NCBI GenBank assembly: GCA_025465465.1
Contig: JAODND010000076.1
Location: 1 to 51,361 of the forward strand
Direction of reading: 5' to 3'
Source of the DNA: Frankiales bacterium
GTDB taxonomy: Bacteria; Actinomycetota; Actinomycetes; Mycobacteriales; SCTD01
Length of the DNA stretch: 51,361 nucleotides
Part shown: positions 25,460-32,808 of the stretch, piece after piece
Layout of the letters: each line of letters starts with the position of its first letter
How positions within the stretch are numbered: position 1 is the first letter of the stretch
Program-made: the position numbers and the translations under genes
Notes under the pieces: generated by a model
Databases searched by the model: none
What the model was told of the DNA's origin: nothing
Seen by the model: only the letters and a program-made list of their open reading frames with translations

Positions 25460-28198
25460 GTGAAGCCGGATCTCAAGGTCCTGTTCACCCGGGTCTACCG
25501 CGGCCCCAACTACTGGTCGTACGACCCGGCGATCCACCTCCAGGTCGACCTCGGCATCCTCGAGGAATACCCCACCAACCTGCTGCCCGGGTTCACCGAC
25601 AGCCTGCTCCAGCTGCTGCCGGGCGTGGGTGAGCACTCCTGCTCGCGCCGGAAGTCGGGTGGCTTCGCAGAGCGGCTGCACGAAGGGACCTGGCTCGGTC
25701 ACGTGACCGAGCACGTGGCCCTCGAGCTGCAACGTCAGACCGGTGCCGAGGTGACCCGCGGCAAGACCCGCGGCACGGCAGGCAGACCAGGCGTCTACGA
25801 CGTCATCTACGCCTACGCCGACGAGACCGTCGGCGTCGCCGCGGGCAAGCTCGCGATCCGCCTCGTGAACCAGCTCGTGGAGGCCGAGGAGGGCTTCGAC
25901 GCGCAGGCCGAGATCGACACCCTCATCCTGCTCGCCCAGAAGGCAGCGTTCGGTCCGTCGACCCAGTCGCTCGTCGACGAGGCGGGATCGCGCGACATCC
26001 CGTGGATGCGGCTCAACAGCGGCTCGCTCGTGCAGCTCGGCCAGGGCGTCCACGCCAAGCGCATCCGCGCGACCATGACCTCCCAGACCGGTTCGCTCGC
26101 CGTCGACATCGCGAGCGACAAGGAGATGACACTGCAGCTGCTCGCTGCTGCCGGGTTGCCCGTCCCGCAGTCAAAGGCCGTACGCACGATCGAGGGCGCG
26201 ATCGAGGTCGCGCACCGCATCGGATGGCCGGTGGTGGTCAAGCCCCTCGACGGCAACCACGGACGCGGGGTCGGACTCAACCTCCAGGACGAGGCCGCCC
26301 TGACGAAGGCGTTCGAGGTAGCCAAGGAGGCGTCCCGGCGCGGCTGGCTGGTCGTCGAGAACTACCTGGTCGGCAACGACTACCGCTTCCTCGTCGTCGG
26401 TGGCCGGATGGTCGCGGTGGCCGAGCGCGTGCCGGCGCACGTCATCGGAGACGGTGTCAAGACGATCGCGGAGCTCGTCGAGCTCACCAACTCCGACCCG
26501 CGGCGCGGCGTCGGCCACGAGAAGGTCCTCACCCGGATCGCCCTCGACCCGGCTGCGGACGACGTGCTTGCCGGCCAGGGTTATGCCCGGAACGACGTCC
26601 CCGCCCACGGCGTCATGGTCAAGCTGACCCTCACCGCCAACATGAGCACCGGCGGCATCTCCATCGACCGCACCATGGAGGCGCATCCCGACAACGTCGA
26701 GATCGCCGAGGAAGCCGCGCGGGTCGTCGGGCTCGACGTCGCAGGCATCGACTTCATGGCCGTCGACATCACCAACCCCGTCCGCGAGGCGGGCGGTGGC
26801 ATCGTCGAGGTGAACGCCGCACCGGGCTTCCGGATGCACACCAACCCGACGGTCGGTGAACCGCAGTACGTCGCGAAGCCGGTCATCGACCTGCTCTTCC
26901 CGCCGGGCACGCCGTCCCGGATCCCGATCGTGGCCATCACCGGCACGAACGGGAAGACCACGACCTCCCGGATGGTCGCCCACATCTTCAAGGGGATGGG
27001 TCGCAAGGTGGGCATGACCTCGACCGACGGCATCGTCATCGACGAGCGCCTCGTCATCCGCGCCGACGCGTCCGGTCCCAAGAGCGCCCGCATGGTGCTG
27101 CAGAACCCCCGGGTCGACTTCGCGGTCTTCGAGGTGGCGCGCGGCGGCGTGCTGCGCGAAGGGCTCGGCTACCAGCGCAATGACGTCGCCGTCGTCCTCA
27201 ACGTCGCCCCCGACCACCTCGGCCTTGGCGGCATCGAGACCATCGAGCAGCTCGCCGACGTCAAGCAGGTCATCGTCGAGGCGGTGCCGCGCAACGGCTT
27301 CGCGGTCCTCAACGCCGACGACCCGCTGGTCGTCAAGATGGCGCGGGCATGCAGTGGCGAGGTCGTCTGGTTCACGATGGCGGAGGCCGGGTCTCCCGCG
27401 GTCCGGCGCGTCGACGCCCACTGCCGCCGCGGCGGTCGGGCCGTCGTCCTCGAGCGGGGCGAGCTCGGCGACATGATCGTCATCAGGCACGGCCGCCGCT
27501 CCATGCAGCTCGCCTGGACACACCTGCTGCCCTCGACGTTCGGTGGCAAGGCGATCATGAACGTGCAGAACTCGATGGCTGCCGCGGGTGCTGCGTTCGC
27601 CGCGGGTGCGCCCCTGCACGACATCCGGCAGGGCCTGCGCACCTTCCAGACGACCTACTACCTGGCGCCCGGCCGCCTCAACGTCACGGAGGTCGACGGC
27701 GCGACGGTGGTCGTCGACTACGCGCACAACGCCGCCGGCATGCGCTCGCTCGGCGACTTCGTCGACAAGCTCGCCGACAACGCCCCCGACGACCTGCTCA
27801 GGCACCGCCGCATCGGCGTCATCGCCACGGCCGGCGACCGCCGCGACGAGGACATGCGCGAGCTCGGGGAGGTCGCCGCGCAGCACTTCGACATCGTCAT
27901 CGTGCGCGAGGACACCCGGCTGCGGGGTCGCGAGGCGGGCGCCGCAGCGGCCCTCATCTGCGAGGGAGCCGCGCGCGGCGGTCGGGTGCAGTCGGTGGAG
28001 ACGGTGCTCGACGAGATCGAGGCGACCCGCCGCGCGCTCGACCTCGCGGGGCCCGGGGACGTCGTCGTCCTCTGCGTCGACAGCCATGCCGCCGTGTGGT
28101 CCGAGATCCAGTCGCGGTCGCACCTCGCCCAAGCCGGCAGCCGCGACGACTCCGCAACGGGTGACCCCGACCTGCAGACCCCGCTCCCCTTCGACTGA
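25460..28198 (+). CDS. cphA: Cyanophycin synthetase
   Basis: The 912-residue protein starts at GTG 25460 behind AGGAGGGG. Three modules are visible. The N-domain (1-160) contains R-G-P-N-Y-W-S at 14-20 and G-H-V-T-E-H-V-A-L-E at 80-89. The ATP-grasp (about 200-470) has K261-P-L-D-G-N-H-G-R-G-V. The Mur ligase (about 485-900) has P-loop T-G-T-N-G-K-T-T-T at 494-502 and V-D-Y-A-H-N-A-A-G. The ATP-grasp adds aspartate and the Mur module adds arginine to the growing polymer. In some CphA enzymes the N-domain also generates primers. All catalytic modules look intact, so a functional polymerase is expected. It is the downstream gene of the cphB-cphA operon. Confidence 0.97.
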   Translation: MKPDLKVLFTRVYRGPNYWSYDPAIHLQVDLGILEEYPTNLLPGFTDSLLQLLPGVGEHSCSRRKSGGFAERLHEGTWLGHVTEHVALELQRQTGAEVTRGKTRGTAGRPGVYDVIYAYADETVGVAAGKLAIRLVNQLVEAEEGFDAQAEIDTLILLAQKAAFGPSTQSLVDEAGSRDIPWMRLNSGSLVQLGQGVHAKRIRATMTSQTGSLAVDIASDKEMTLQLLAAAGLPVPQSKAVRTIEGAIEVAHRIGWPVVVKPLDGNHGRGVGLNLQDEAALTKAFEVAKEASRRGWLVVENYLVGNDYRFLVVGGRMVAVAERVPAHVIGDGVKTIAELVELTNSDPRRGVGHEKVLTRIALDPAADDVLAGQGYARNDVPAHGVMVKLTLTANMSTGGISIDRTMEAHPDNVEIAEEAARVVGLDVAGIDFMAVDITNPVREAGGGIVEVNAAPGFRMHTNPTVGEPQYVAKPVIDLLFPPGTPSRIPIVAITGTNGKTTTSRMVAHIFKGMGRKVGMTSTDGIVIDERLVIRADASGPKSARMVLQNPRVDFAVFEVARGGVLREGLGYQRNDVAVVLNVAPDHLGLGGIETIEQLADVKQVIVEAVPRNGFAVLNADDPLVVKMARACSGEVVWFTMAEAGSPAVRRVDAHCRRGGRAVVLERGELGDMIVIRHGRRSMQLAWTHLLPSTFGGKAIMNVQNSMAAAGAAFAAGAPLHDIRQGLRTFQTTYYLAPGRLNVTEVDGATVVVDYAHNAAGMRSLGDFVDKLADNAPDDLLRHRRIGVIATAGDRRDEDMRELGEVAAQHFDIVIVREDTRLRGREAGAAAALICEGAARGGRVQSVETVLDEIEATRRALDLAGPGDVVVLCVDSHAAVWSEIQSRSHLAQAGSRDDSATGDPDLQTPLPFD

Positions 28199-28216
28199 CC
28201 CACCGCCCCCCGCTTC

Positions 28217-28282
28217 GTGATCAACAGGCCATCGGATGGCCGACTCACCGGCGCGGCGTACGCCCGATGCCCTGTTGATCAC
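28217..28282. repeat. 66-bp palindromic repeat, copy 2, between convergent cphA and Mur ligase genes
   Basis: The arms at 28217-28235 (GTGATCAACAGGCCATCGG) and 28264-28282 pair at 18 of 19 positions around a 28-base centre containing ACCGGCGCG. It fills the gap between two converging genes and ends one base upstream of the Mur ligase stop triplet. A transcript from either side would fold into a long stem here, so it could serve as a bidirectional terminator. It is the sister of the copy at 4339-4403. Confidence 0.85.
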
Positions 28283-29860
28283 TCAGGCCAGGGCGGCGGC
28301 GGCGCGGACGCGGGTGCGGACCTGCCCGGGCGTCATCCGGACGCCGCCGGCCTCCCGCAGCACGACCTCGCAGAGCACCCGGTCCTGGTGGACCATCAGT
28401 GCGATGACGTCTTCCGGCTTGCGTCCCAGCAGGGCCGCCCGCAGCGCCGTCACCTCGTCGTCATAGGCAGGCACGTCACCCGCGCCCGCCCGGAGCAGCG
28501 CGGTCATCTCCGCGGGGGTCCGCCCGCGCAGGTAGCGGTCCTTCAACGCGATGACGATCTCGTCCGAGCCGTGCCGGGCGAGGTGTCCCATCTCCACGAG
28601 CTGCCCGTCGAGGCGGTCACCAGCCAGTCCGAGCACGGTCACGACCCGGCCGCCGGGCAGCCGCAGGCCACGCACGACCGACAGCAGCGCCTTGAGCCCG
28701 TCCTCGTTGTGGGCGAGGTCGAGTGATACGACCGCACCGCCTACGTCCCAGAGGTTCATCCGGCCGAGGTTGTCCTCGCTGCCGAACGTCAGCAGGCCTT
28801 CGATCACGGCGTCCCGCGGCAGGCCGACGGCAAGGGCGGCCGACGTCGCGGCCAGCGCGTTGGCGACGTCATGCCGTGACAGCCCGGACAGCGTCATCGG
28901 GATGTCCACGAGCGCCACGAGCGCCTCGACGGACCCCCCGTCGAGGACCGAGATGGTCTCGTCGAGCACCGTCGTCGCGCGACCGCCGGCCTGCAGGACG
29001 GTCCGCACCCCGGGCGCGTCAGGGTCGAGCGAAAACGCCCAGCGCCGCCCCTTGGACGGCATCGCCAGCACCCTCGGGTCCTGCGCGTTGCAGACAAACC
29101 ATCCACCCTCGCGGGTGATCCTGGGCACGATGCCCTTCACCTCCGCGAGCTCGTCGACGGTGTGGATCCCTTGCAGGCCAAGGTGATCCGCGGCCACGTT
29201 GGTCACGACCGACACGTCGTTGTGCAGCGCGCCGGCGCCGCGCAGCAGCAAGCCGCCGCGTGCCGTCTCCAGCACCGCCAGCTGCACGCGCTTGTCCGCG
29301 AGCACGCGCCCCGCCCCGCCGTACCCGCTCCAGTCACCCTCCTCAACCATGACCCCGTCGACGAAGACGCCGTCGGTCGAGGACCAGCCCGTGACGTTGC
29401 CGGCGCAGCGCGACATGTGCGCGACGAGGCGGGTGGTGGTGGTCTTGCCGTTGGTGCCCGTGATCGCGACGACCGGGATCTTCGGCCGCGGCGTCGAGGG
29501 CGCCTCGCCCGGCTCGACCCCTTCCAGCGAGGTGACGCTCGGGTCGGCGAGCGCGACACCCAGTGCGCGGGCGAGCTCCCGCCGGCGCCAGGGGAAGGCG
29601 ACCGTCAGCTGGCCTGGCTCCGGGCCCGGCCGGGAGCGGACGGCCAGTCTCGTCGTACCTGCCGTCGCAGCGAGCTGACGGGTGCGGGCCTCGAGCTCCC
29701 TCGCGAGCTGCCGGGCGCGGGCCTCGGCGTTGGGGATCCTGAGCTCCGCCGAGACGTCGAGCACGACCTTGCAGGCGGCCCGCGGGAAGTAGAGGTTGGG
29801 GCCGTCGAGCAGCCGCAGCTCGAGCAGCGCGGGAGGGTGCTGGTCAGGCCGGTGCGGCAT
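28283..29860 (-). CDS. Mur ligase family protein with CphA-like N-terminus, no ATP-grasp
   Basis: The 525-residue protein starts at ATG 29860. The N-terminus has L-E-L-R-L-L-D-G-P-N-L-Y-F at 13-25, recalling the R-G-P-N-Y-W motif of CphA. The Mur ligase P-loop T-G-T-N-G-K-T-T-T-T lies at 134-143. Further Mur hallmarks are A-R-G-G-L-L near 205, N-V-A-A-D-H-L-G-L-Q and L-D-L-A-H-N-E-D-G near 400. The plan is CphA minus its ATP-grasp module. It may add a residue to a cyanophycin-like chain or dipeptide, or make a related amide; its place next to cphBA suggests this, but no experiment is known to me. It is convergent with cphA across the repeat. Confidence 0.85.
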   Translation of the reverse strand: MPHRPDQHPPALLELRLLDGPNLYFPRAACKVVLDVSAELRIPNAEARARQLARELEARTRQLAATAGTTRLAVRSRPGPEPGQLTVAFPWRRRELARALGVALADPSVTSLEGVEPGEAPSTPRPKIPVVAITGTNGKTTTTRLVAHMSRCAGNVTGWSSTDGVFVDGVMVEEGDWSGYGGAGRVLADKRVQLAVLETARGGLLLRGAGALHNDVSVVTNVAADHLGLQGIHTVDELAEVKGIVPRITREGGWFVCNAQDPRVLAMPSKGRRWAFSLDPDAPGVRTVLQAGGRATTVLDETISVLDGGSVEALVALVDIPMTLSGLSRHDVANALAATSAALAVGLPRDAVIEGLLTFGSEDNLGRMNLWDVGGAVVSLDLAHNEDGLKALLSVVRGLRLPGGRVVTVLGLAGDRLDGQLVEMGHLARHGSDEIVIALKDRYLRGRTPAEMTALLRAGAGDVPAYDDEVTALRAALLGRKPEDVIALMVHQDRVLCEVVLREAGGVRMTPGQVRTRVRAAAALA

Positions 29861-29897
29861 CCGCAGAACCTACTGGCGAAAGTCTGACCCCAGGCCC

Positions 29898-29924
29898 TGT
29901 CGATCTGGGCGGATCGCGTTCGTC
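29898..29924 (+). promoter_or_regulatory. Candidate ECF42-type promoter
   Basis: TGTCGA at 29898-29903 and CGTC at 29921-29924 are separated by 17 bases. The reported target motif of ECF42 sigma factors is TGTCGA in the -35 region and CGA/TC in the -10 region. It lies about 45 bases upstream of the DGPF gene whose partner is an ECF42 sigma factor, so autoregulation is likely. Confidence 0.7.
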
Positions 29925-29969
29925 GGAGGAGCATGAGGGCCGCAAGGGCCCACCTGACGAGGAGACGAC

Positions 29970-30302
29970 ATGTCCCAGTACCTGGTGCTGATCTACGGCG
30001 ACCCGAGCTACGAGGCGGGCGACAGCGACGACGTGATGAAGGGCCACATGAAGTTCGGCGAGAACCACGGCGCGGTGATCGCCGGCGGCAACGCCCTGCA
30101 GCCCACCGGCACGGCGACCTCCATCCGCCCCGACGGCGACGGCTTCACGGTGACCGACGGGCCGTTCCTGGAGACCAAGGAGGCGCTCGGCGGCTACTAC
30201 CTCGTCGAAGCCGCCGACCTCGACGCCGCGATCAAGGTCGCGAAGGACATCCCGATGCCGGGTGGTGGCGTCGAGATCCGCCCCGTGGTCGTGTTCGACT
30301 GA
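29970..30302 (+). CDS. YCII-related DGPF domain protein
   Basis: The 110-residue protein from ATG 29970 (GAGGAG upstream) carries the family signature D-G-P-F-L-E-T-K-E-A-L-G-G-Y-Y near residues 62-76. DGPF proteins are genetically linked to ECF42 sigma factors in Actinobacteria, and the sigma gene follows directly here, its reading frame overlapping the stop. The biochemical function is not established. The fold is a ferredoxin-like dimer by family. Confidence 0.9.
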   Translation: MSQYLVLIYGDPSYEAGDSDDVMKGHMKFGENHGAVIAGGNALQPTGTATSIRPDGDGFTVTDGPFLETKEALGGYYLVEAADLDAAIKVAKDIPMPGGGVEIRPVVVFD

Positions 30303-31513
30303 TCGTCCAGGACGCGGTCGCGGACGCGCACCGTCGCGAGTGGGCCTCCGTGCTCGCCGCGACGGTGCGCGTCACACGCGACCTCGACCTGGCGGAGGAG
30401 TGCGTGCAGGACGCCTTCGCAAAGGCCCTGACGACGTGGGACGCCGACGGCGTGCCCCGCAACCCCGGCGCCTGGCTGACGACGGCATCCCGCAACCGCG
30501 CCCTCGACGTCATCAGGCGGGAGGCCACGTTGCGAGCCAAGCTGCCGCTGCTGGTGATGGATCCGCCCGACGACGACGACGACGGCTTCCCCGACGACCG
30601 GCTCCGCCTCGTGTTCACCTGCTGCCACCCCGCGCTGGCCACCGAGGCACAGGTGGCACTGACCCTGCGCCTGCTCTGCGGGCTCTCCACGGCCGAGGTG
30701 GCCCGCGCCTTCCTGGTCAGCGAGCCGACCATGGCGGCCCGCATCACCCGCGCCAAGAAGAAGATCGCGCACGCCCACATCCCCTACCGGGTGCCCGACG
30801 AGGAGGACCTTCCCGAGCGCATCGATGCGGTGCTCGCAGCGATCCACCTGCTGTTCAGCACCGGCCACACCGCCCCGGTCGGCGACCTGCTCGTCCGCGA
30901 TGACCTGGTGGGCCGGGCCTTGGATCTCACGAGGATGCTCCGCAGCCTGCTCCCACGCCCCGAGGTCGAGGGTCTGCTCGCACTCATCCTGCTCACCGAC
31001 GCACGACGCGCGACCCGGGTCGACGCCGCCGGCCGGTTGCTGCTGCTCGAGCACCAGGACCGGACGAGGTGGGACCAGGACCAGATCGCCGAGGGCCTGG
31101 CCCTCGTACGCGGTGCGCTCACGCCGGACCCGGGGCGGTACGCCCTCCAGGCCGCGATCGCCGCCGTGCATGCCGAGGCTCCGTCGTACCAGGAGACCGA
31201 CTGGCGGGAGGTCGTCGGGCTCTACGACCTGCTGCTGCGCCGCTGGCCGAGCCCGGTGGTGCGCCTCAACCGCGCGGTCGCGGTGGGTATGGCGGCGGGG
31301 GCGCAGGCCGGGCTGGACGCGCTCGACCCGCTCGGTGCTGAGCCCGCGCTCGCGACCTACGGGTACCTGCCGGCCGCGCGCGCGGACTTCCTGCGCCGAC
31401 TGGGGCGGTACGACGAGGCGCGGACGTCCTACGAGGAGGCGCTGCTGCTCACGGAGAACTCCGTCGAGCGCCGCTTCCTGGCCGAGCGGCTGTCAGACCT
31501 GGAGCCGACGTAG
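30299..31513 (+). CDS. ECF42-type RNA polymerase sigma factor with C-terminal extension
   Basis: The product of about 404 residues has sigma region 2 (E-C-V-Q-D-A-F-A-K-A-L, then P-G-A-W-L-T-T-A-S-R-N-R-A-L-D) and region 4 (L-S-T-A-E-V-A-R-A-F-L-V-S-E-P-T-M-A-A-R). A long C-terminal helical extension follows, as in ECF42 (TPR-like), including D-E-A-R-T-S-Y-E-E-A-L near the end. The gene has no ATG/GTG/TTG at the expected N-terminus. CTG at 30299 overlaps the DGPF stop (CTGA) and is used here; GTG 30350 would remove conserved residues of region 2. It directs transcription from TGTCGA promoters such as the one at 29898. Confidence 0.88.
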   Translation: MIVQDAVADAHRREWASVLAATVRVTRDLDLAEECVQDAFAKALTTWDADGVPRNPGAWLTTASRNRALDVIRREATLRAKLPLLVMDPPDDDDDGFPDDRLRLVFTCCHPALATEAQVALTLRLLCGLSTAEVARAFLVSEPTMAARITRAKKKIAHAHIPYRVPDEEDLPERIDAVLAAIHLLFSTGHTAPVGDLLVRDDLVGRALDLTRMLRSLLPRPEVEGLLALILLTDARRATRVDAAGRLLLLEHQDRTRWDQDQIAEGLALVRGALTPDPGRYALQAAIAAVHAEAPSYQETDWREVVGLYDLLLRRWPSPVVRLNRAVAVGMAAGAQAGLDALDPLGAEPALATYGYLPAARADFLRRLGRYDEARTSYEEALLLTENSVERRFLAERLSDLEPT

Positions 31514-32731
31514 GAGCGGTACGGCGGCCAGTGTCGCGACCCCGATGACCGGCCACATCGCGGCATAGCCGTCCGTCGCGGAGAACAGCCCGCCAGAGAA
31601 CTGCACTGACCATCCGACGAGCAGCGGCCCGAGCACGATCCCGACCCCGCGCGAGACGTCGACGAGCCCGGCAGCCACGCCCTCGGACCCGCGCGGGGCG
31701 ATGAGGAACGCGAGGGCCTGGGGCAGCGTCAGCAGCACCGACCCGGCCAGGGCCACGAACGGCAGCAGGACGAGCTCCGGCCCGAGCGAGGTGGGCAGCG
31801 CACCCGCGGTGAGCCCGACTCCGTAGAGGACGCCGGACCAGGTCATCACCGCGATGATCCCGAACCGCCTCTCCAGCGCGCTCGCCAGCGGCGCCCCGGC
31901 GATGTAGGAGACCGCGACCACGCCGATGACCGCGGACGCGACGGCCGTCGAGTGACCAAGGCCCTTGGTGACATAGAGGACGATGAAGCTGCGAAGCCCG
32001 GCGAAGCCGAGCTCGAGCAGCGCGTTGGCGGCCGCGAAGATCCGCATTCCCTTGCTGCGCAGCACTTCTCGCACGGACATGGTCACGGGCGCGTCCTGGG
32101 AGACGGGGCGCTGCGGCCGGGTCACGGGCGCGAGTGCGAGGGTGGTCGCGAGCAGCAACGCGCCGGCGACGACGAAGGGCAGCGGCTTCCAGAGCTCGAG
32201 GAAGAACCCGCCGGCGAGCAGGGCGGTGCCGAGGCCCACGCCGCGCAGCACGCCCTGACTGGCCTGGGAGCGGGCATACAGGTGCCGCGGCAGCAGGTCG
32301 GCGTAGAGCGCTCGGTAGGGCGGGTAGTAGAGGTAGTAGCCGACGAAGAAGAGCCCGACGGCGATGCTCGCGACCAGCAGGTTGACCGCGAGCGGCAGCA
32401 GCACGAGGCCCGCGAGCGCCATCGGAGCGCCGACCAGGACGAACGGCAGCCGCTTGCCGAACCGGGTGGGTGGCAGCCGGTCCGAGAGCGCGCCGGCGAC
32501 GAGCGGCAGGGCCAGCGCCATGGCGCCCTCGCCGCCCAGGATCGCGCCCACGACTCCCGGATCGTGCGCCTTCTCGAGCAGGATCGACGGGCCGTACGCC
32601 GTCAGGGTGCTGAGCGCGAAGGCCAGCCCGAAGGTCGGCAGCCCGAGGAGGGCGAGCAGCGGCCGGATCTCGCGCGCGGCGGTGTCCTCCCCCGGCAGCG
32701 TGAGCCGGTGCCGGTCAGCGGCGTCGACCAC
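31493..32731 (-). CDS. MFS transporter
   Basis: The 412-residue protein from GTG 32731 (AGGATGG upstream) has about 12 membrane helices and the loop G-A-L-S-D-R-L-P-P-T-R-F-G-K-R-L-P-F, close to the pattern of GPH/SLC45-like sugar-proton symporters. The second half holds P-R-G-S-E-G-V-A-A-G-L, a typical MFS element. The substrate is not predictable. Its 3' end overlaps the ECF42 gene by 21 bases on the opposite strand. It diverges by 77 bases from the secreted hydrolase gene. Confidence 0.85.
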   Translation of the reverse strand: MVDAADRHRLTLPGEDTAAREIRPLLALLGLPTFGLAFALSTLTAYGPSILLEKAHDPGVVGAILGGEGAMALALPLVAGALSDRLPPTRFGKRLPFVLVGAPMALAGLVLLPLAVNLLVASIAVGLFFVGYYLYYPPYRALYADLLPRHLYARSQASQGVLRGVGLGTALLAGGFFLELWKPLPFVVAGALLLATTLALAPVTRPQRPVSQDAPVTMSVREVLRSKGMRIFAAANALLELGFAGLRSFIVLYVTKGLGHSTAVASAVIGVVAVSYIAGAPLASALERRFGIIAVMTWSGVLYGVGLTAGALPTSLGPELVLLPFVALAGSVLLTLPQALAFLIAPRGSEGVAAGLVDVSRGVGIVLGPLLVGWSVQFSGGLFSATDGYAAMWPVIGVATLAAVPLLRRLQV

Positions 32732-32808
32732 CCCGCCATCCTGCCCGACTCCGTCGCAGGAGTTGGGCGGGGGGTGTCGAAACTCTGATGCAATTCCTGG
32801 AGGTTCCC

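Noticed and set aside
26171..28282. A 703-codon open frame on the minus strand opposite cphA.
   Set aside because: Its composition is typical of antisense frames (runs of D, V, R, H) and cphA is certain.
32775..32803. TGTCGA before the secreted hydrolase could be another ECF42 promoter.
   Set aside because: The position 17 bases downstream reads TGGAGG, which is the ribosome site, not CGA/TC.
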